64,000 bases of DNA from Halobaculum rubrum (GCF_019880225.1 NZ_CP082284.1:1984001-2048000); one strand, 5' to 3'. Positions 34,614 to 44,928 are shown, counted from the stretch's first letter. Made by a program: numbers and translations. The notes: generated by a model from the letters alone, not told the origin.

Positions 34614-36146
34614 TCACTCCTCGGTGGCCCAGTTCAGCGACCGTTCGACCGCGTCGCCCCACCGGTCGTACATCGCGTCGGCGTCATCCTCGTCCATCTC
34701 GGGGGTGAACTCCCGGTCGACCTGCCAGTTCCGGCGCAGGTCGTCGACGGAGTCCCAGTAGCCGACGGCGAGGCCGGCGGCGTACGCCGAACCGAGGGCG
34801 GTGGTCTCGTCGACCTCCGGGCGAACGATCTCCGTCCGGATGATGTCCGACTGGAGCTGACACAGGAAGTTGTTCTTGACCGCGCCCCCGTCGACCCGCA
34901 GCGAGGTGGTCTCGACGCCGGAGTCGGCCTCCATCGCCTCCGCCACGTCGCGCGTCTGGTAGGCGATCGCCTCCAGCGTCGCCCGGACGATGTGTTCCTT
35001 CCGCGTCCCGCGGGTCATCCCGACGATGGTTCCGCGTGCGCGACCGTCCCAGTGCGGGGCGCCCAGCCCCGTGAACGCGGGAACCATGTACACGCCGTCG
35101 GTCGAGTCGACCGACCGTGCCAGCTCCGCGGTCTGGGCGGCGTTGTTGATGAGGTCGACGTCCTCCAGCCACTCGATGGCGGCGCCGGTGACGAAGATCG
35201 ACCCCTCCAGCGCGTACTGCACGGGCTCGCCCGACAGCTGGAAGCCGATCGTCGTGAGCAGGCCGTGGTCGGACTCGACGGCGTCGGTGCCGGTGTTCAT
35301 CAGGTAGAACGACCCCGTGCCGTAGGTGTTCTTCGCGTCGCCCTCGTCGAAGCAGGTCTGGCCGAACATCGCCGCCTGTTGGTCGCCCAGCGCGCCCGCG
35401 ACGGGCACCTCGGCGCCGAGGAACCCGTCGGGGTCGGTGTGCCCGTAGTACGACTCGTCGGACGACGGTCGTACCTCCGGCACCATCGACTCGGGAACGT
35501 CGAACTCCGCGAGCAGCTCGTCGTCCCACTCCAGCTCGCGGATGTCGTACAGCATCGTCCGCGAGGCGTTCGAGACGTCGGTGATGTGGTTCCCCGTCAG
35601 GTTGTAGATGAGCCAGCTGTCGATCGTCCCCATCAGCAGCTCCCCCGCCTCCGCGCGGTCGCGGAGCTCGTTCTCGCGGGTCGACTGCAGCTTCAGCGGC
35701 TCGGCGTTGTCGAGGATCCACTCGGTCTTCGTCGCCGAGAAGTACGCGTCCGCCTCGAGACCGGTCTTGCCGCGGATCCATTCGACCTTGTCCTCGGCCT
35801 GCAGCTCCTCGACGCGGTCGGTGGTGCGTCGGTCCTGCCAGACGAGCGCGTTGTGGACGGGGCGGCCGCTGTCGGCGTCCCACACGACGGTCGTCTCGCG
35901 TTGGTTCGTGATCCCGATCGCGGCCAGCTGGCTCGCCGCCAGCCCCGCGTCGGCGAGCGCCTCCGTGACGACCGACTTCGTGTTCTCCCAGATCTCCGTC
36001 GGATCGTGCTCCACCCAGCCCGGCTCCGGATAGATCTGCTCGTGTTTCTCGTACGCGTTGGCGACCACCTGCCCGGCGTGGTCGAACACCATGAACCGCG
36101 TTCCCGTCGTTCCCTGGTCGATCGCGCCGACGTATGTGTCTGCCAT
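34614..36146 (-). CDS. glpK: glycerol kinase
   Basis: The 510-residue FGGY-family kinase phosphorylates glycerol to sn-glycerol-3-phosphate, feeding the GlpABC dehydrogenase. The N terminus ADTYVGAIDQGTTGTRFMVFD is the ATP-binding phosphate-1 loop, NQRETTVVWDADSGRP is a glycerol-site region, and GLGAPHWDGRARGTIVG is the C-terminal FGGY signature. Length is typical. ATG 36146 follows 57 nt after a TATATATC element (minus strand, 36201-36208). It is divergent from the Orc1/Cdc6-like gene. Confidence 0.97.
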   Translation of the reverse strand: MADTYVGAIDQGTTGTRFMVFDHAGQVVANAYEKHEQIYPEPGWVEHDPTEIWENTKSVVTEALADAGLAASQLAAIGITNQRETTVVWDADSGRPVHNALVWQDRRTTDRVEELQAEDKVEWIRGKTGLEADAYFSATKTEWILDNAEPLKLQSTRENELRDRAEAGELLMGTIDSWLIYNLTGNHITDVSNASRTMLYDIRELEWDDELLAEFDVPESMVPEVRPSSDESYYGHTDPDGFLGAEVPVAGALGDQQAAMFGQTCFDEGDAKNTYGTGSFYLMNTGTDAVESDHGLLTTIGFQLSGEPVQYALEGSIFVTGAAIEWLEDVDLINNAAQTAELARSVDSTDGVYMVPAFTGLGAPHWDGRARGTIVGMTRGTRKEHIVRATLEAIAYQTRDVAEAMEADSGVETTSLRVDGGAVKNNFLCQLQSDIIRTEIVRPEVDETTALGSAYAAGLAVGYWDSVDDLRRNWQVDREFTPEMDEDDADAMYDRWGDAVERSLNWATEE

Positions 36147-36200
36147 CTGTGGTTGTCCTCCGTCCCGGGCTCCCGCTCCGAGGAGACCCCGATACCGATC

Positions 36201-36227
36201 GATATATAGTGAACGATTATAAACGTT
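36201..36227. promoter_or_regulatory. AT-rich divergent promoter of glpK and Orc-like gene
   Basis: The 216-bp intergenic region contains an AT-rich core with GATATATA (36201-36208) and AACGATTATAAACGTT (36212-36227), the latter an AACG/CGTT inverted repeat around ATTATAAA. On the minus strand this gives TATA boxes for glpK; the inverted repeat is a candidate operator for glycerol-responsive control. Confidence 0.45.
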
Positions 36228-36362
36228 ACTAGCATAGGGGCACCACCAGTAAACATATTGCATCGACACGGTCGTCCCGGAACCGGGTCGATTAGAACCC
36301 CGCCGGACGAACGCCCGGCACGAGCGCTCACGGGGCGCGCACCAGCCCCGACATCACGAGAT

Positions 36363-37538
36363 ATGGACATCGAGGACCGAATCGCACGCCGCCAGCGAAC
36401 CGGCGACCGCAACCGCCTCGTGCTCGACGAGGACCAGCTGAGTCCCGTTTGGCACCCCGAGGAACCGATCGGGCGGGGCCCGTTCATCGAACGGCTACTC
36501 GATCACTTCGACCCCGTCTTCGACGGGCGGGCACCCCCGAACGCCTACCTCCACGGCCCGGGCGGAGCGGGGAAATCAGCGGTCACGATCGCGCTCGTGG
36601 ACCAACTGGCGGCGTCGCTCTCGCCGCCGAACGACGCCGTGTTCACCACGACGCGGGGAGGAAGCGCGCCCGGCGTCTCGTTCGTCTACGTCGATCTCCG
36701 GGCGGCCGACTCCGCGTTCGAATTCTCCCATGGGGTGTTGAACGCGCTCGTCGCCGAGTCCGTCCCGCGTCGCGGCGTCGGCACCGAGGAGCTCCGTGAC
36801 CGACTGGAGCGGTGCGTCCGCGGGGCGGGTCCGGTCGTGGTCGTGGCCGACCACGTCGGGGAGGCGGAGACGGTCGACGTTCCGACCGTCGCCGACCGCC
36901 TCGACGGCATCGACGGCGCGTTCGCGTGGCTCGCGGTCGGTCGGTCGGACCCGGACGCGGTCGACGTACCGGAGTCGGCGGTCGATCTCGACGTGGAGCC
37001 GTACTCGCGGGCGGCGCTCACCGACATCCTCGCGGCGCGCGCGGACGCCGGGCTCGGGCAGGGGGCGCTCTCGCACTCGGTGATCCGCCGGGTGGCCGAG
37101 TGGGCCGAGGGGGACGCCGGTGTCGCGCTCTCGGCGCTGTTGGGTGCCGTCGAGACCGCCGGCGAAGACGACGGGAGCATTCGCCCGAACGACGTGGACG
37201 CGGGAATGAGCGCGGTCCCGTGGCCGTGCGTCCCGCTCGGGCGCGTGCTCGCGCTCCCGCGCAATCGAGTTCGAACGCTGGTCCGGCTGGTCGGGCTGGC
37301 GCCCGAGGACCGGGCACCCGTCGGCGAGTGCGCCGAGCGGATCGCCGAGCGGCTCGATCTCACGACCTCCACGGTCGAGCGGTTCCTCTACGAACTCGCC
37401 GAGGCGGGGATCGTCGAGCGCGTCCGCGTGAGCGACTCCGACGGCCCGGGACGCCCGCCGAGCCGCGTGGACCCGCGCTTCCCGACGCTCGCGTTCCGCC
37501 GGCTCGCGAGGCGTCGGATCGACGAGACGCCGGCCTGA
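36363..37538 (+). CDS. Orc1/Cdc6-like AAA+ ATPase with winged helix, in the glycerol locus
   Basis: The 391-residue protein has the Orc1/Cdc6 layout: an N-terminal RLVLDEDQLSPVWHPEEPIGR stretch, Walker A LHGPGGAGKSAVT near residue 64, a lid region, and a C-terminal winged helix (about 315-375: ERIAERLDLTTSTVERFLYELAEAGIVERV). The Walker B region reads VVVVADHVGE, not the usual hhDE, so ATP hydrolysis may be weak. It lies between the divergent glpK and the collinear glpABC, so a regulatory role over glycerol genes is more likely than replication initiation. That role is inference. Confidence 0.75.
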   Translation: MDIEDRIARRQRTGDRNRLVLDEDQLSPVWHPEEPIGRGPFIERLLDHFDPVFDGRAPPNAYLHGPGGAGKSAVTIALVDQLAASLSPPNDAVFTTTRGGSAPGVSFVYVDLRAADSAFEFSHGVLNALVAESVPRRGVGTEELRDRLERCVRGAGPVVVVADHVGEAETVDVPTVADRLDGIDGAFAWLAVGRSDPDAVDVPESAVDLDVEPYSRAALTDILAARADAGLGQGALSHSVIRRVAEWAEGDAGVALSALLGAVETAGEDDGSIRPNDVDAGMSAVPWPCVPLGRVLALPRNRVRTLVRLVGLAPEDRAPVGECAERIAERLDLTTSTVERFLYELAEAGIVERVRVSDSDGPGRPPSRVDPRFPTLAFRRLARRRIDETPA

Positions 37539-37631
37539 TCACGTCACGCATCTGATTTCTACTGTCGCTTCTGGGTGATCGATAACGTAATGTCCGACGG
37601 CGCCGTGGCATGTGGTATACGGAGTCATCCT

Positions 37632-39431
37632 ATGAGCGAACGGACGGAGGTGCTCGTGATCGGCGGCGGGTCGACCGGCTGCGGCGTGGCGCGCGATCTC
37701 GCCATCCGGGGGGTCGACGTGACGCTCGTCGAGCAGGGGAACCTCACGCACGGCACGACGGGGCGGATGCACGGCTTGCTCCACAGCGGCGGTCGATACG
37801 CCGTTTCAGACCGAGCCAGCGCCCGCGAGTGCATCGAGGAGAACCGGGTGTTGCGCGACATCGCGAGTCACTGCGTGGAGATGACGGGGGGCCTGTTCGT
37901 CAAACGGCCCGAGGACACCGAGGAGTACTTTCGGGAGAAGCTGGCGGGCTGTCGCGAGTGCGGCATCCCCGCGGAGGTGCTCACCGCCGAGGAGGCTCGC
38001 GAGGTCGAGCCGTTCCTCGCCGGCGACATCGACAAGGCGATCCGGGTGCCCGACGGCGCGATCGACCCCTTCCGCCTGTGTGTCGCGAACGCCGCCGACG
38101 CGGAGGCCCACGGCGCGCGCATCGAGACGCACTCGCCGGTCACCGACGTGCTGGTCGAGGACGGCGAGGTCGTCGGCTGCGAGGTGACACACGAGTCGGG
38201 GGCCGGCAAGCGCGTCCACGGCGTCGAGGGCGGCACCGAGGAGATCTACGCCGACCACGTCGTCAACGCGACGGGCGCGTGGGCGGGTCGTATCGGCGAC
38301 ATGGCCGGCGTCGACGTGGAGGTCCGCCCGAGCAAGGGCGTGATGACCGTGATGAACGTCCGCGAGGTCGACACGGTGATCAACCGCTGCAAGCCGAAGG
38401 GCGACGCCGACATCGTCGTCCCCCACGAGACGACCTGCATCCTCGGCACCACCGACGAGGAGGTCGAGGACCCCGAGGACTACCCGGAGGAGGCGTGGGA
38501 GGTCGACCTCATGATCGAGGAGCTGTCGAAGCTCGTGCCGATGCTCGACGACGCCCGAACCATCCGCTCGTACTGGGGCGTGCGCCCGCTGTACGAGCCG
38601 CCGGGCACCGGCACCGAGGACCCCACCGACATCACGCGGGACTTCTTTCTGCTCGACCACGACGAGCGCGACGACCTGCCGGGGATGACCTCCATCGTCG
38701 GCGGGAAGTTCACCACCTACCGGCTGATGGCCGAGCAGATATCCGATCACGTCTGCGATCTCCTCGGCGTCGACGCGGCGTGTACGACCGCCGAGGAACC
38801 ACTCCCCGGAAGCGAAGACTTCTCGCTCCTGCGCGACTACATGGACGAGTTCGGTCTTCGCTCGCCGATCGGTCGCCGGAGCGTCCAGCGGCTCGGCTCC
38901 CGCGCGGACGAGGTGCTGAAGACCGGCGAACCGAACCCCGTGGTCTGCCAGTGTGAGGCGGTCACCCGGGCGGAACTCCGCGATGCCATCGATCAGTCCG
39001 GATCGGATCTCAACGCCGTCCGCCTGCGCACCCGCGCCTCGATGGGGAACTGCCAGGGGGGCTTTTGCGCCCACCGAATGGCGAACGAACTCCACGCAGG
39101 CGGCGACTTCGACCGACCGACGGTCGACCTCGCCCTCGACGAACTGTGGCAGGAACGCTGGAAGGGACAGCGTCACGCGCTGTGGGGCGAACAGCTCTCG
39201 CAGGCGATGCTCAATCATCTCCTGCACGCGACGACGTTCAACCGCGACGGCGCCGCCCCCGAGGACTTCGCGGCGTTCGACGCCGGGGAGCGTGGCGAGG
39301 GGACGGAGGGAGCCGACGGCGACGGGGCGGGCGGCGCGGCCGACGGAACCGCCGCCGACGGCGGCATCCCCACGGACGACGGCGTCGCACCCGACCGAAC
39401 TCCCGACGGGGGTGACGCGGGTGGCGATTGA
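37632..39431 (+). CDS. glpA: anaerobic-type glycerol-3-phosphate dehydrogenase subunit A
   Basis: The 599-residue catalytic flavoprotein oxidises glycerol-3-phosphate to dihydroxyacetone phosphate. The FAD motif [15 protein letters not shown] is near residue 8; [15 protein letters not shown] and [11 protein letters not shown] are catalytic-domain signatures. The C-terminal BFD-like domain has a four-Cys [2Fe-2S] pattern, CQC then GNCQGGFC. The last 55 residues form an acidic Gly/Asp tail. ATG 37632 is chosen; the frame is open upstream. The glpB start overlaps its last 11 bases, so glpABC is translationally coupled. Confidence 0.95.
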   Translation: MSERTEVLVIGGGSTGCGVARDLAIRGVDVTLVEQGNLTHGTTGRMHGLLHSGGRYAVSDRASARECIEENRVLRDIASHCVEMTGGLFVKRPEDTEEYFREKLAGCRECGIPAEVLTAEEAREVEPFLAGDIDKAIRVPDGAIDPFRLCVANAADAEAHGARIETHSPVTDVLVEDGEVVGCEVTHESGAGKRVHGVEGGTEEIYADHVVNATGAWAGRIGDMAGVDVEVRPSKGVMTVMNVREVDTVINRCKPKGDADIVVPHETTCILGTTDEEVEDPEDYPEEAWEVDLMIEELSKLVPMLDDARTIRSYWGVRPLYEPPGTGTEDPTDITRDFFLLDHDERDDLPGMTSIVGGKFTTYRLMAEQISDHVCDLLGVDAACTTAEEPLPGSEDFSLLRDYMDEFGLRSPIGRRSVQRLGSRADEVLKTGEPNPVVCQCEAVTRAELRDAIDQSGSDLNAVRLRTRASMGNCQGGFCAHRMANELHAGGDFDRPTVDLALDELWQERWKGQRHALWGEQLSQAMLNHLLHATTFNRDGAAPEDFAAFDAGERGEGTEGADGDGAGGAADGTAADGGIPTDDGVAPDRTPDGGDAGGD

Positions 39432-40758
39432 GTCGGACGTGGTCGTGATCGGCGGCGGTCTCGCCGGCGCGACCGCCGCGCTGTCGGCCGCACGCGAGGG
39501 GGCGCACGTTCACCTGATCTCCGCCAACGAGAGCACCCTCCGGCAAGCGAGCGGCCTGATCGACGCGCGGGGGTACCCGGACCCGGACGCGGACCTCGAC
39601 GGCGACCGTAGAGTCTCCGCGCCGGGGCCGCTGGTTGACCCGTTCGCGGGGATCGAGGACCTGCCCGAGAACCACCCGTACCGCGTCGCCGGCGCGGACG
39701 CGCTCCGGGAGGGGTTGGCGCTGTTCGACGACGCCGTCGGCGACCTGTATCGTGGGGGTCACACCGACCGCAACGCGCTCGTCGCGACCACTTCCGGGCG
39801 CGCGAAACCGACCGCTCGGTACCCGCGGAGCATGGCGCCCGGCGTCGTCAGCGACGAGCGCCCCATGCTCCTCGTGGGGTTCGAGGCGGCGACCGATTTC
39901 GACGCGTCGCTCGCGGCCGAGCGGCTCTCGGCGGCGGGCGTCCCGTTCGACGTCGTGGGAACGACGATCGCGTTCCCCGGCGAATACCGCGCGGACGCGG
40001 CGGTGACGCGGCTGGCGCACGCACTCGAGCGAGACGAGTGCGTGGGCTCTGCCCACGGGGAAAACGAAGGACAGGGACGGACGACCCGACAGCGACTCGC
40101 CGACCGGATCCGTCCGCACCTCGGCGACGCCGAGCGCGTGGGGCTTCCGGCGATGCTGGGCGACGCACGCGTCGAGGAGGTGCGCGCGGACCTCTCCGAG
40201 CGCCTCGACGCGCCGGTGTTCGAGGTGCCGACGGGACCGCCGAGCCTCCCGGGGATCAGACTGGCGGACCGGCTGTTCGCGGCGCTCGACGAGGCGGGCG
40301 TCTCGATGACGACGGGGATGCCGGTCGTCGATTTCGAGTCGACCGGCGGCGCGGACGGCGATCGGATCGACCGCGTGATCATCGACCGCAACGGCGCGCA
40401 GATCCCGTACGCGGCCGAGCAGTTCGTGCTCGCCACGGGCGGGCTCGTCGGGAAGGGGCTCGACTCCGATCGCGAGCGCGCACGGGAGGCGGTGTTCGAC
40501 TGTTACGTCCCGCAGCCCGACGACCGGATGCAGTGGTCAAAGGCGGGCGCGTTCGCGGACCACGCGTTCGCGCGCTTCGGAGTCGAACCGGACGGGGCGA
40601 TGCGACCGCTCGATGCGGAGGGCGTCCCGGAGTTCGAGAATCTGCGCGCGGCCGGCGGCGTCGTCGGCGGCGCGGACGTGGCACGAGAGCAGTCGGCGAG
40701 CGGCGTCTCGCTCGCCACGGGGCTTGTCGCGGGCCGAACCGCGGCGGAGGAGGCATGA
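39421..40758 (+). CDS. glpB: anaerobic-type glycerol-3-phosphate dehydrogenase subunit B
   Basis: The 445-residue subunit has a flavin-binding motif [16 protein letters not shown] at the N terminus and a second C-terminal flavin site region ([19 protein letters not shown]). In the GlpABC complex it links the catalytic subunit to the iron-sulfur membrane subunit. GTG 39421 is the start, 11 bases inside glpA. Its stop overlaps the glpC ATG (ATGA). Confidence 0.93.
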   Translation: MAIESDVVVIGGGLAGATAALSAAREGAHVHLISANESTLRQASGLIDARGYPDPDADLDGDRRVSAPGPLVDPFAGIEDLPENHPYRVAGADALREGLALFDDAVGDLYRGGHTDRNALVATTSGRAKPTARYPRSMAPGVVSDERPMLLVGFEAATDFDASLAAERLSAAGVPFDVVGTTIAFPGEYRADAAVTRLAHALERDECVGSAHGENEGQGRTTRQRLADRIRPHLGDAERVGLPAMLGDARVEEVRADLSERLDAPVFEVPTGPPSLPGIRLADRLFAALDEAGVSMTTGMPVVDFESTGGADGDRIDRVIIDRNGAQIPYAAEQFVLATGGLVGKGLDSDRERAREAVFDCYVPQPDDRMQWSKAGAFADHAFARFGVEPDGAMRPLDAEGVPEFENLRAAGGVVGGADVAREQSASGVSLATGLVAGRTAAEEA

Positions 40759-42206
40759 GCGACACACACGACACGCACTCAGACTGTAGCTGCGATGGAA
40801 GCGACACGGCGGAACCACCCACAGGGGCAGACGGAGGAACGCCGGCGACTGACGGCGGTGCGGGGATCGCCGGAGACGCCGCCACCGACGGCGGGACCGC
40901 GGCCGAGTCGCCGGCGGGAGCCGAGGACGACTTCGAGCCGGTCGACGTGTTCGAGGGCACCGAGATGGACCTCCGGCCGGGCGCGGACTCCTGCTACAAG
41001 TGCACCTCCTGTGACACTTCCTGCCCCGTCGCGGAGGTGGACGACTCCTTCCCGGGACCGAAGTTCCAGGGCCCCGAGCAGTGGCGCCTCAAGCGCAAGG
41101 AGGACACCGAGATCGACGACTCGATCACCGGCTGTTCCAACTGCATGCGCTGCGACGGCGCCTGTCCCTCGGACGTGCCGCTGTCGCAGATGCACAACAC
41201 CGCCCGCGGGGAGTACGTCGAGAACCAGCAACCCAAGCTGTCTCGTGAGTACATCCGAAACCGGATCCTCGCGAACTACGGCACGCTCGCCGGACTCGGC
41301 TCGAAGGTCCCCCGGCTCACGAACGCGATCATGGGGAACTCGCTCGTGCAGAACGTCAACGAGAAGCTGCTGGGCATCACCGCCGAGCGCGACTTCCCGG
41401 AGTTCGCCGACCGGACGTTCCGCTCGTGGTGGAAGCAGCGCGGCGGCCCAATGGTCGAAAGCGAGGACAAGCGGATCGCGTACTTCCACGGCGACTACGC
41501 CAACTACAACACCGTCGAGGTCGCGAAGGCGCTCGTTCGGGTGTACGAAGCGTTCGGCTACGAGATCCTCGTCCCCGACCAGCGCTGTTCGGGCACGCCG
41601 ATGTTCGCCAACGGGATGCTCGACGACGCCCGCCGCTCGGCCGCCGTCAACGTCGAGAGCCTCGGCGACGCCATCGAACGGGGGTACGACGTGGTCGCCT
41701 CCTGCACGTCCTGCTCGATGGCGCTTCGGCAGGAGTATCCCGAGCTGTTCGACTTCGAGGGCACCGAGACGGTCGCGGCCAACACCTACGACGCGCTGGA
41801 GTACCTCCTGATCAACGAGAACGTGATCGACCCGCTGAGCGAGGTCGACGCCGACGACCACGACATCCCCGACTTCGCGTACCATGCGCCGTGTCACTCC
41901 CGCAACCAGGGGCTCGACCGACAGGCGGTGGAGCTGTTCCGCCACCTCGACGGCGTCGACGTGGCGGACGTGGGCGACTCCTGCTCGGGGATCTCGGGGA
42001 CGTACGGCTGGAAGGAGGAGAAGTACGAGTACTCCATGGAGATCGGCGAGGAGATGTTCGAGCACATGGAGCACGCGGAGGGCCAGACGGGGATGACCGA
42101 GTGCCCGACCTGCTCGATGCAGATGGAGCACGGCACCGGCTACGAGATCGACCACCCGCTCCAGGTGCTCGAGGCGGCGTTGGTCGACACCGACGTGGAG
42201 GTGTGA
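40755..42206 (+). CDS. glpC: anaerobic-type glycerol-3-phosphate dehydrogenase subunit C
   Basis: The 483-residue iron-sulfur subunit passes electrons to membrane quinones. Two 4Fe-4S ferredoxin motifs are visible, CYKCTSCDTSCP and CSNCMRCDGACP, followed by two heterodisulfide-reductase-type Cys domains (CTSCSMALRQE, CHSRNQG, CSGISGTYGW, CPTCSMQMEHG). A Thr/Gly/Asp-rich extension of about 60 residues precedes the first cluster, longer than in bacteria. It is the last gene of the operon; a thioesterase gene follows 51 bp later. Confidence 0.94.
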   Translation: MSDTHDTHSDCSCDGSDTAEPPTGADGGTPATDGGAGIAGDAATDGGTAAESPAGAEDDFEPVDVFEGTEMDLRPGADSCYKCTSCDTSCPVAEVDDSFPGPKFQGPEQWRLKRKEDTEIDDSITGCSNCMRCDGACPSDVPLSQMHNTARGEYVENQQPKLSREYIRNRILANYGTLAGLGSKVPRLTNAIMGNSLVQNVNEKLLGITAERDFPEFADRTFRSWWKQRGGPMVESEDKRIAYFHGDYANYNTVEVAKALVRVYEAFGYEILVPDQRCSGTPMFANGMLDDARRSAAVNVESLGDAIERGYDVVASCTSCSMALRQEYPELFDFEGTETVAANTYDALEYLLINENVIDPLSEVDADDHDIPDFAYHAPCHSRNQGLDRQAVELFRHLDGVDVADVGDSCSGISGTYGWKEEKYEYSMEIGEEMFEHMEHAEGQTGMTECPTCSMQMEHGTGYEIDHPLQVLEAALVDTDVEV

Positions 42207-42257
42207 GGTCCCGGCGACGGGGAACAGGCATACCCGTCTCGCTCGTGAGCCTCACGC

Positions 42258-42698
42258 ATGGCAACGGTCAGCGACACGTACATCGAGAACCGCGAGCGCG
42301 TTCAGCCCGACGACGTGAACAACTACGGCACCGCCCACGGGGGGAACGTCGCCAAGTGGATGGACGAGGTCGGCGCGATGTCGGCGATGCGCCACGCCGG
42401 CGAGACGTGCGTCACCGCGCGGATCAACCGGCTGGACTTCGATCGGCCCGTCCCCCGCGGGGACATCTGCGTCATCGAGTCGTACGCGTACGCGACCGGC
42501 CGCACCTCCGTTCGGGTACGCCTGCGCGCCTACCGCGAGGCGCCCCGGACGGGCGAGCGCGAACAGACGACGGAGTCGTACTTCGTGTTCGTCGCCGTCG
42601 ACGACGACATGCGCCCGACCGAGGTTCCGGAGCTCACCCTCGGGTCCGACCGCTGCCGCGAGCTACGCGACGAGGCGCTCGACGGCGAAAACGAGTGA
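42258..42698 (+). CDS. acyl-CoA thioesterase, hotdog fold
   Basis: The 146-residue single-domain protein hydrolyses acyl-CoA thioesters. The early NNYGTAHGGNVAKWMDEVGAMSA stretch (NYGTAHGGNV, MDEVGAM) holds the catalytic Asp region of the YciA/BFIT-type hotdog family, and ESYAYATGRTSVRVR follows. It could act on CoA esters of fatty or branched-chain acids. Co-transcription with glpABC is possible but not shown. Confidence 0.87.
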   Translation: MATVSDTYIENRERVQPDDVNNYGTAHGGNVAKWMDEVGAMSAMRHAGETCVTARINRLDFDRPVPRGDICVIESYAYATGRTSVRVRLRAYREAPRTGEREQTTESYFVFVAVDDDMRPTEVPELTLGSDRCRELRDEALDGENE

Positions 42699-42783
42699 CC
42701 GACTGCCGCGGGACCTGAGGAGCCGACGAACGGACCGCCGGCGTGGGACCGTCGACCGAACTACCGTCGTCCGCGTGACGGGC

Positions 42784-43950
42784 TCAGTCGTCGGTCGGCG
42801 ACTCGGTCGGGGTGGTTCCACGTCCGTCGTCGCGCCCGGCCCAGTCGAAGCGGCGCTGGAAGTACAGCGCGACGTTGACTAACGCGAGCAGCACGGGAAC
42901 CTCGATGAGCGGGCCGACGACGGTCGCGAACGCGACGCCCGAGCCGACGCCGAAGACCGCGACCGCGACGGCGATCGCGAGCTCGAAGTTGTTGGAGGCG
43001 GCGGTGAACCCGATGGCCGTCGTCGTCGAGTAGTCCGCGCCGATGCCGCGGCCCATCCCGAAGCTCACGAGGAACATCACGACGAAGTAGATCGTCAGCG
43101 GCACCGCGATCAGCAGTACGTCGACGGGGGAGGCGACGATCGCCCCGCCCTGGGTGGCGAACATCACGATCACCGTGAACAGCAGCGCGACGAGCGTCAG
43201 CGGGTCGATCCGCGGGACGAACTCGTTTTCGTACCACGGCTCGCTCTTGAGGCGGGTGCCGACGTAGCGGCTCAGGAACCCCGCGGCGAAGGGGATCCCC
43301 AGGAACACGACGATCGCCTCGAACACCTGCATCGGCGTGATGTCGAACGTCGTGATACCGGCGACGAGCGACTCCATCCCCAGCAGCGGCGGGAGGAACA
43401 GCGCGAAGAACCAGACGTACACCCCGTAGGTGACGATCTGGAACAGGCTGTTGAACGCGACCAGTCCGGTGACGTACTCGGTCGACCCCTCCGCGAGCTC
43501 GTTCCAGACGAGCACCATCGCGATACACCGGGCCATTCCGATGAACACGAGCCCCAGGAAGTACTCTGGACGCGCCGGCAGCCCGGGAACGAGCCCACTG
43601 AAGAAGACCACAGCGAGCCCGAACATCAGCGTCGGGCCGACGAGCCAATTTTGCACGAGACTCAGGCTGAGCACGCGCCAGTTGCTGAAGACGGTTCGCA
43701 GCCGCGAGTAGTCCGCCTTCGCCAGCGGCGGGTACATCATCGCGATCAATCCGATCTCGACGAGATGGAGGTCCTGTATCGGTTCCGTCACCGACGGCGC
43801 GACGAACCCGAGTCCGACGCCGATCGCCATGGCCCCGAAGATCCAGACGGTGAGATACTTGTCGAGGAAGTCCATCGAGCGCGGGTCGCCGCAGGCCTCA
43901 CAGCCGCAGCTCGGGCCGTGCTCGTGGGCTCCGACCGGGTCGCCGCTCAT
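42784..43950 (-). CDS. acr3: arsenite efflux transporter ACR3
   Basis: The 388-residue protein has ten membrane helices and the ACR3 motif GMARCIAMVLVWNELAEG, whose Cys is required for arsenite transport in the family. An unusual N-terminal extension of about 25 residues is rich in Cys and His (HEHGPSCGCEACGD), which might bind metal. It exports arsenite using the membrane potential. Its start overlaps the stop of the upstream arsC-like gene (ATGA), and the operon starts with arsR. Confidence 0.93.
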   Translation of the reverse strand: MSGDPVGAHEHGPSCGCEACGDPRSMDFLDKYLTVWIFGAMAIGVGLGFVAPSVTEPIQDLHLVEIGLIAMMYPPLAKADYSRLRTVFSNWRVLSLSLVQNWLVGPTLMFGLAVVFFSGLVPGLPARPEYFLGLVFIGMARCIAMVLVWNELAEGSTEYVTGLVAFNSLFQIVTYGVYVWFFALFLPPLLGMESLVAGITTFDITPMQVFEAIVVFLGIPFAAGFLSRYVGTRLKSEPWYENEFVPRIDPLTLVALLFTVIVMFATQGGAIVASPVDVLLIAVPLTIYFVVMFLVSFGMGRGIGADYSTTTAIGFTAASNNFELAIAVAVAVFGVGSGVAFATVVGPLIEVPVLLALVNVALYFQRRFDWAGRDDGRGTTPTESPTDD

Positions 43951-44429
43951 TGCCGATCCCCTCCGTCGGCGCCCGCCGAGTCGCCGGCGGCGTCACCGTC
44001 GCTCCCGTGCTCCCCGAACGCCTCGTCGAACAGCGCGACGACCTCGCTCTCGATCTCGTCGCGGACCGCCGCCACCGCCTCGGGCGACTTCCCGTCGGGG
44101 TCCGCGAGCGGCCAGTCGCGCGCCTCGACCGAGTCCGAAAGCGAGAGCGTCGAACAGCCCATTGTCGCGACGTAGTCGCACTCGTTCAGCTCCGCGTCCG
44201 TGACTTCCCGCGGCGTCCGCCCGGACACGTCGATCCCGACCGCGGCCATCGCGTCGACCACCTCCTCGTGGACGTGGTCCGCGGGGTGGGTGCCGCCGGT
44301 GAGGAGTTCGACGTGGCCGTCCAGCCCGCGGCGTTCGACCTCGCGCTCGGCGAACGCGTACGACATCTGCGAGCGACCGGCGTTTTGCACGCAGACGAAT
44401 CCGAGTTTGACGGGGTCGTCGTCGATCAT
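43947..44429 (-). CDS. arsC: arsenate reductase-like low molecular weight phosphatase
   Basis: The 160-residue protein has the CX5R active site in FVCVQNAGRSQMSYAF and the DWPLADPDG acid loop, matching the LMW tyrosine phosphatase/ArsC fold. In an arsenic operon it should reduce arsenate to arsenite for ACR3. A second Cys in MGCSTLSLSDS could take part in the redox cycle. The C-terminal 20 residues are an acidic Gly/Asp tail. ATG 44429 overlaps the arsR stop. Confidence 0.9.
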   Translation of the reverse strand: MIDDDPVKLGFVCVQNAGRSQMSYAFAEREVERRGLDGHVELLTGGTHPADHVHEEVVDAMAAVGIDVSGRTPREVTDAELNECDYVATMGCSTLSLSDSVEARDWPLADPDGKSPEAVAAVRDEIESEVVALFDEAFGEHGSDGDAAGDSAGADGGDRQ

Positions 44430-44830
44430 TCCTCTACCGCCCGAGTCGAGTCCAGCGCGGCCAACAGCGCCTCCGCGCGCTCGGTGGTGTCGTAGTACCG
44501 CCACTTGCCCTCCTTCCGGCGCGCGAGCAGACCCGCGTCCGTCAGCGTCGAGAGCGCGTGACTCACGGCCGACTCGCTCACGTCGACCAACGGCTCCAGT
44601 TCGCAGACGCACAACTCCCCGTCGGCGGCCGCGAGCAGGCGCGCAAGCCGGTAACGCGTGCCGCTCCCGAGCGCGGAGAGTGCGTCGAGGTCCGATCCCT
44701 CGTCCGCCTCGTCGACGCGGGCGCTCGCCGCCAACTCGCGGAGGCCCGCCAGCCTGTCGTTCACGTCGGCCGCACAGCACTCGCCCACCTCGTCGGCGAT
44801 GAGTCGTTCGAGCCGCTCCGTCGTTGCCAT
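44426..44830 (-). CDS. arsR: ArsR family metalloregulatory repressor
   Basis: The 134-residue winged-helix repressor should bind the operon promoter and release it when arsenite is present. The metal-binding CXC (Cys74, Cys76) lies in ELCVCELE, as in plasmid R773 ArsR, and an additional Cys18-Cys19 pair lies near the N terminus. The recognition helix is SESAVSHALSTLTDAGLL. ATG 44830 is at the head of the arsR-arsC-acr3 operon. The 44831-44870 stretch (ACCAACGATTGCAAAACT) holds its promoter. Confidence 0.94.
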   Translation of the reverse strand: MATTERLERLIADEVGECCAADVNDRLAGLRELAASARVDEADEGSDLDALSALGSGTRYRLARLLAAADGELCVCELEPLVDVSESAVSHALSTLTDAGLLARRKEGKWRYYDTTERAEALLAALDSTRAVEE

Positions 44831-44928
44831 ACCAACGATTGCAAAACTATTCAGATGAACGTGTCGGTCCCCGCGGCGCGGCGGGTTGGCCGACGGTGTT
44901 CCAGATCGCCGAGAACTGTCGGCGGCGT

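Noticed and set aside
36363-37538. Replication origin at the Orc-like gene in the glycerol locus
   Set aside because: I saw no repeated origin boxes in the flanking regions, and the Walker B motif is altered.
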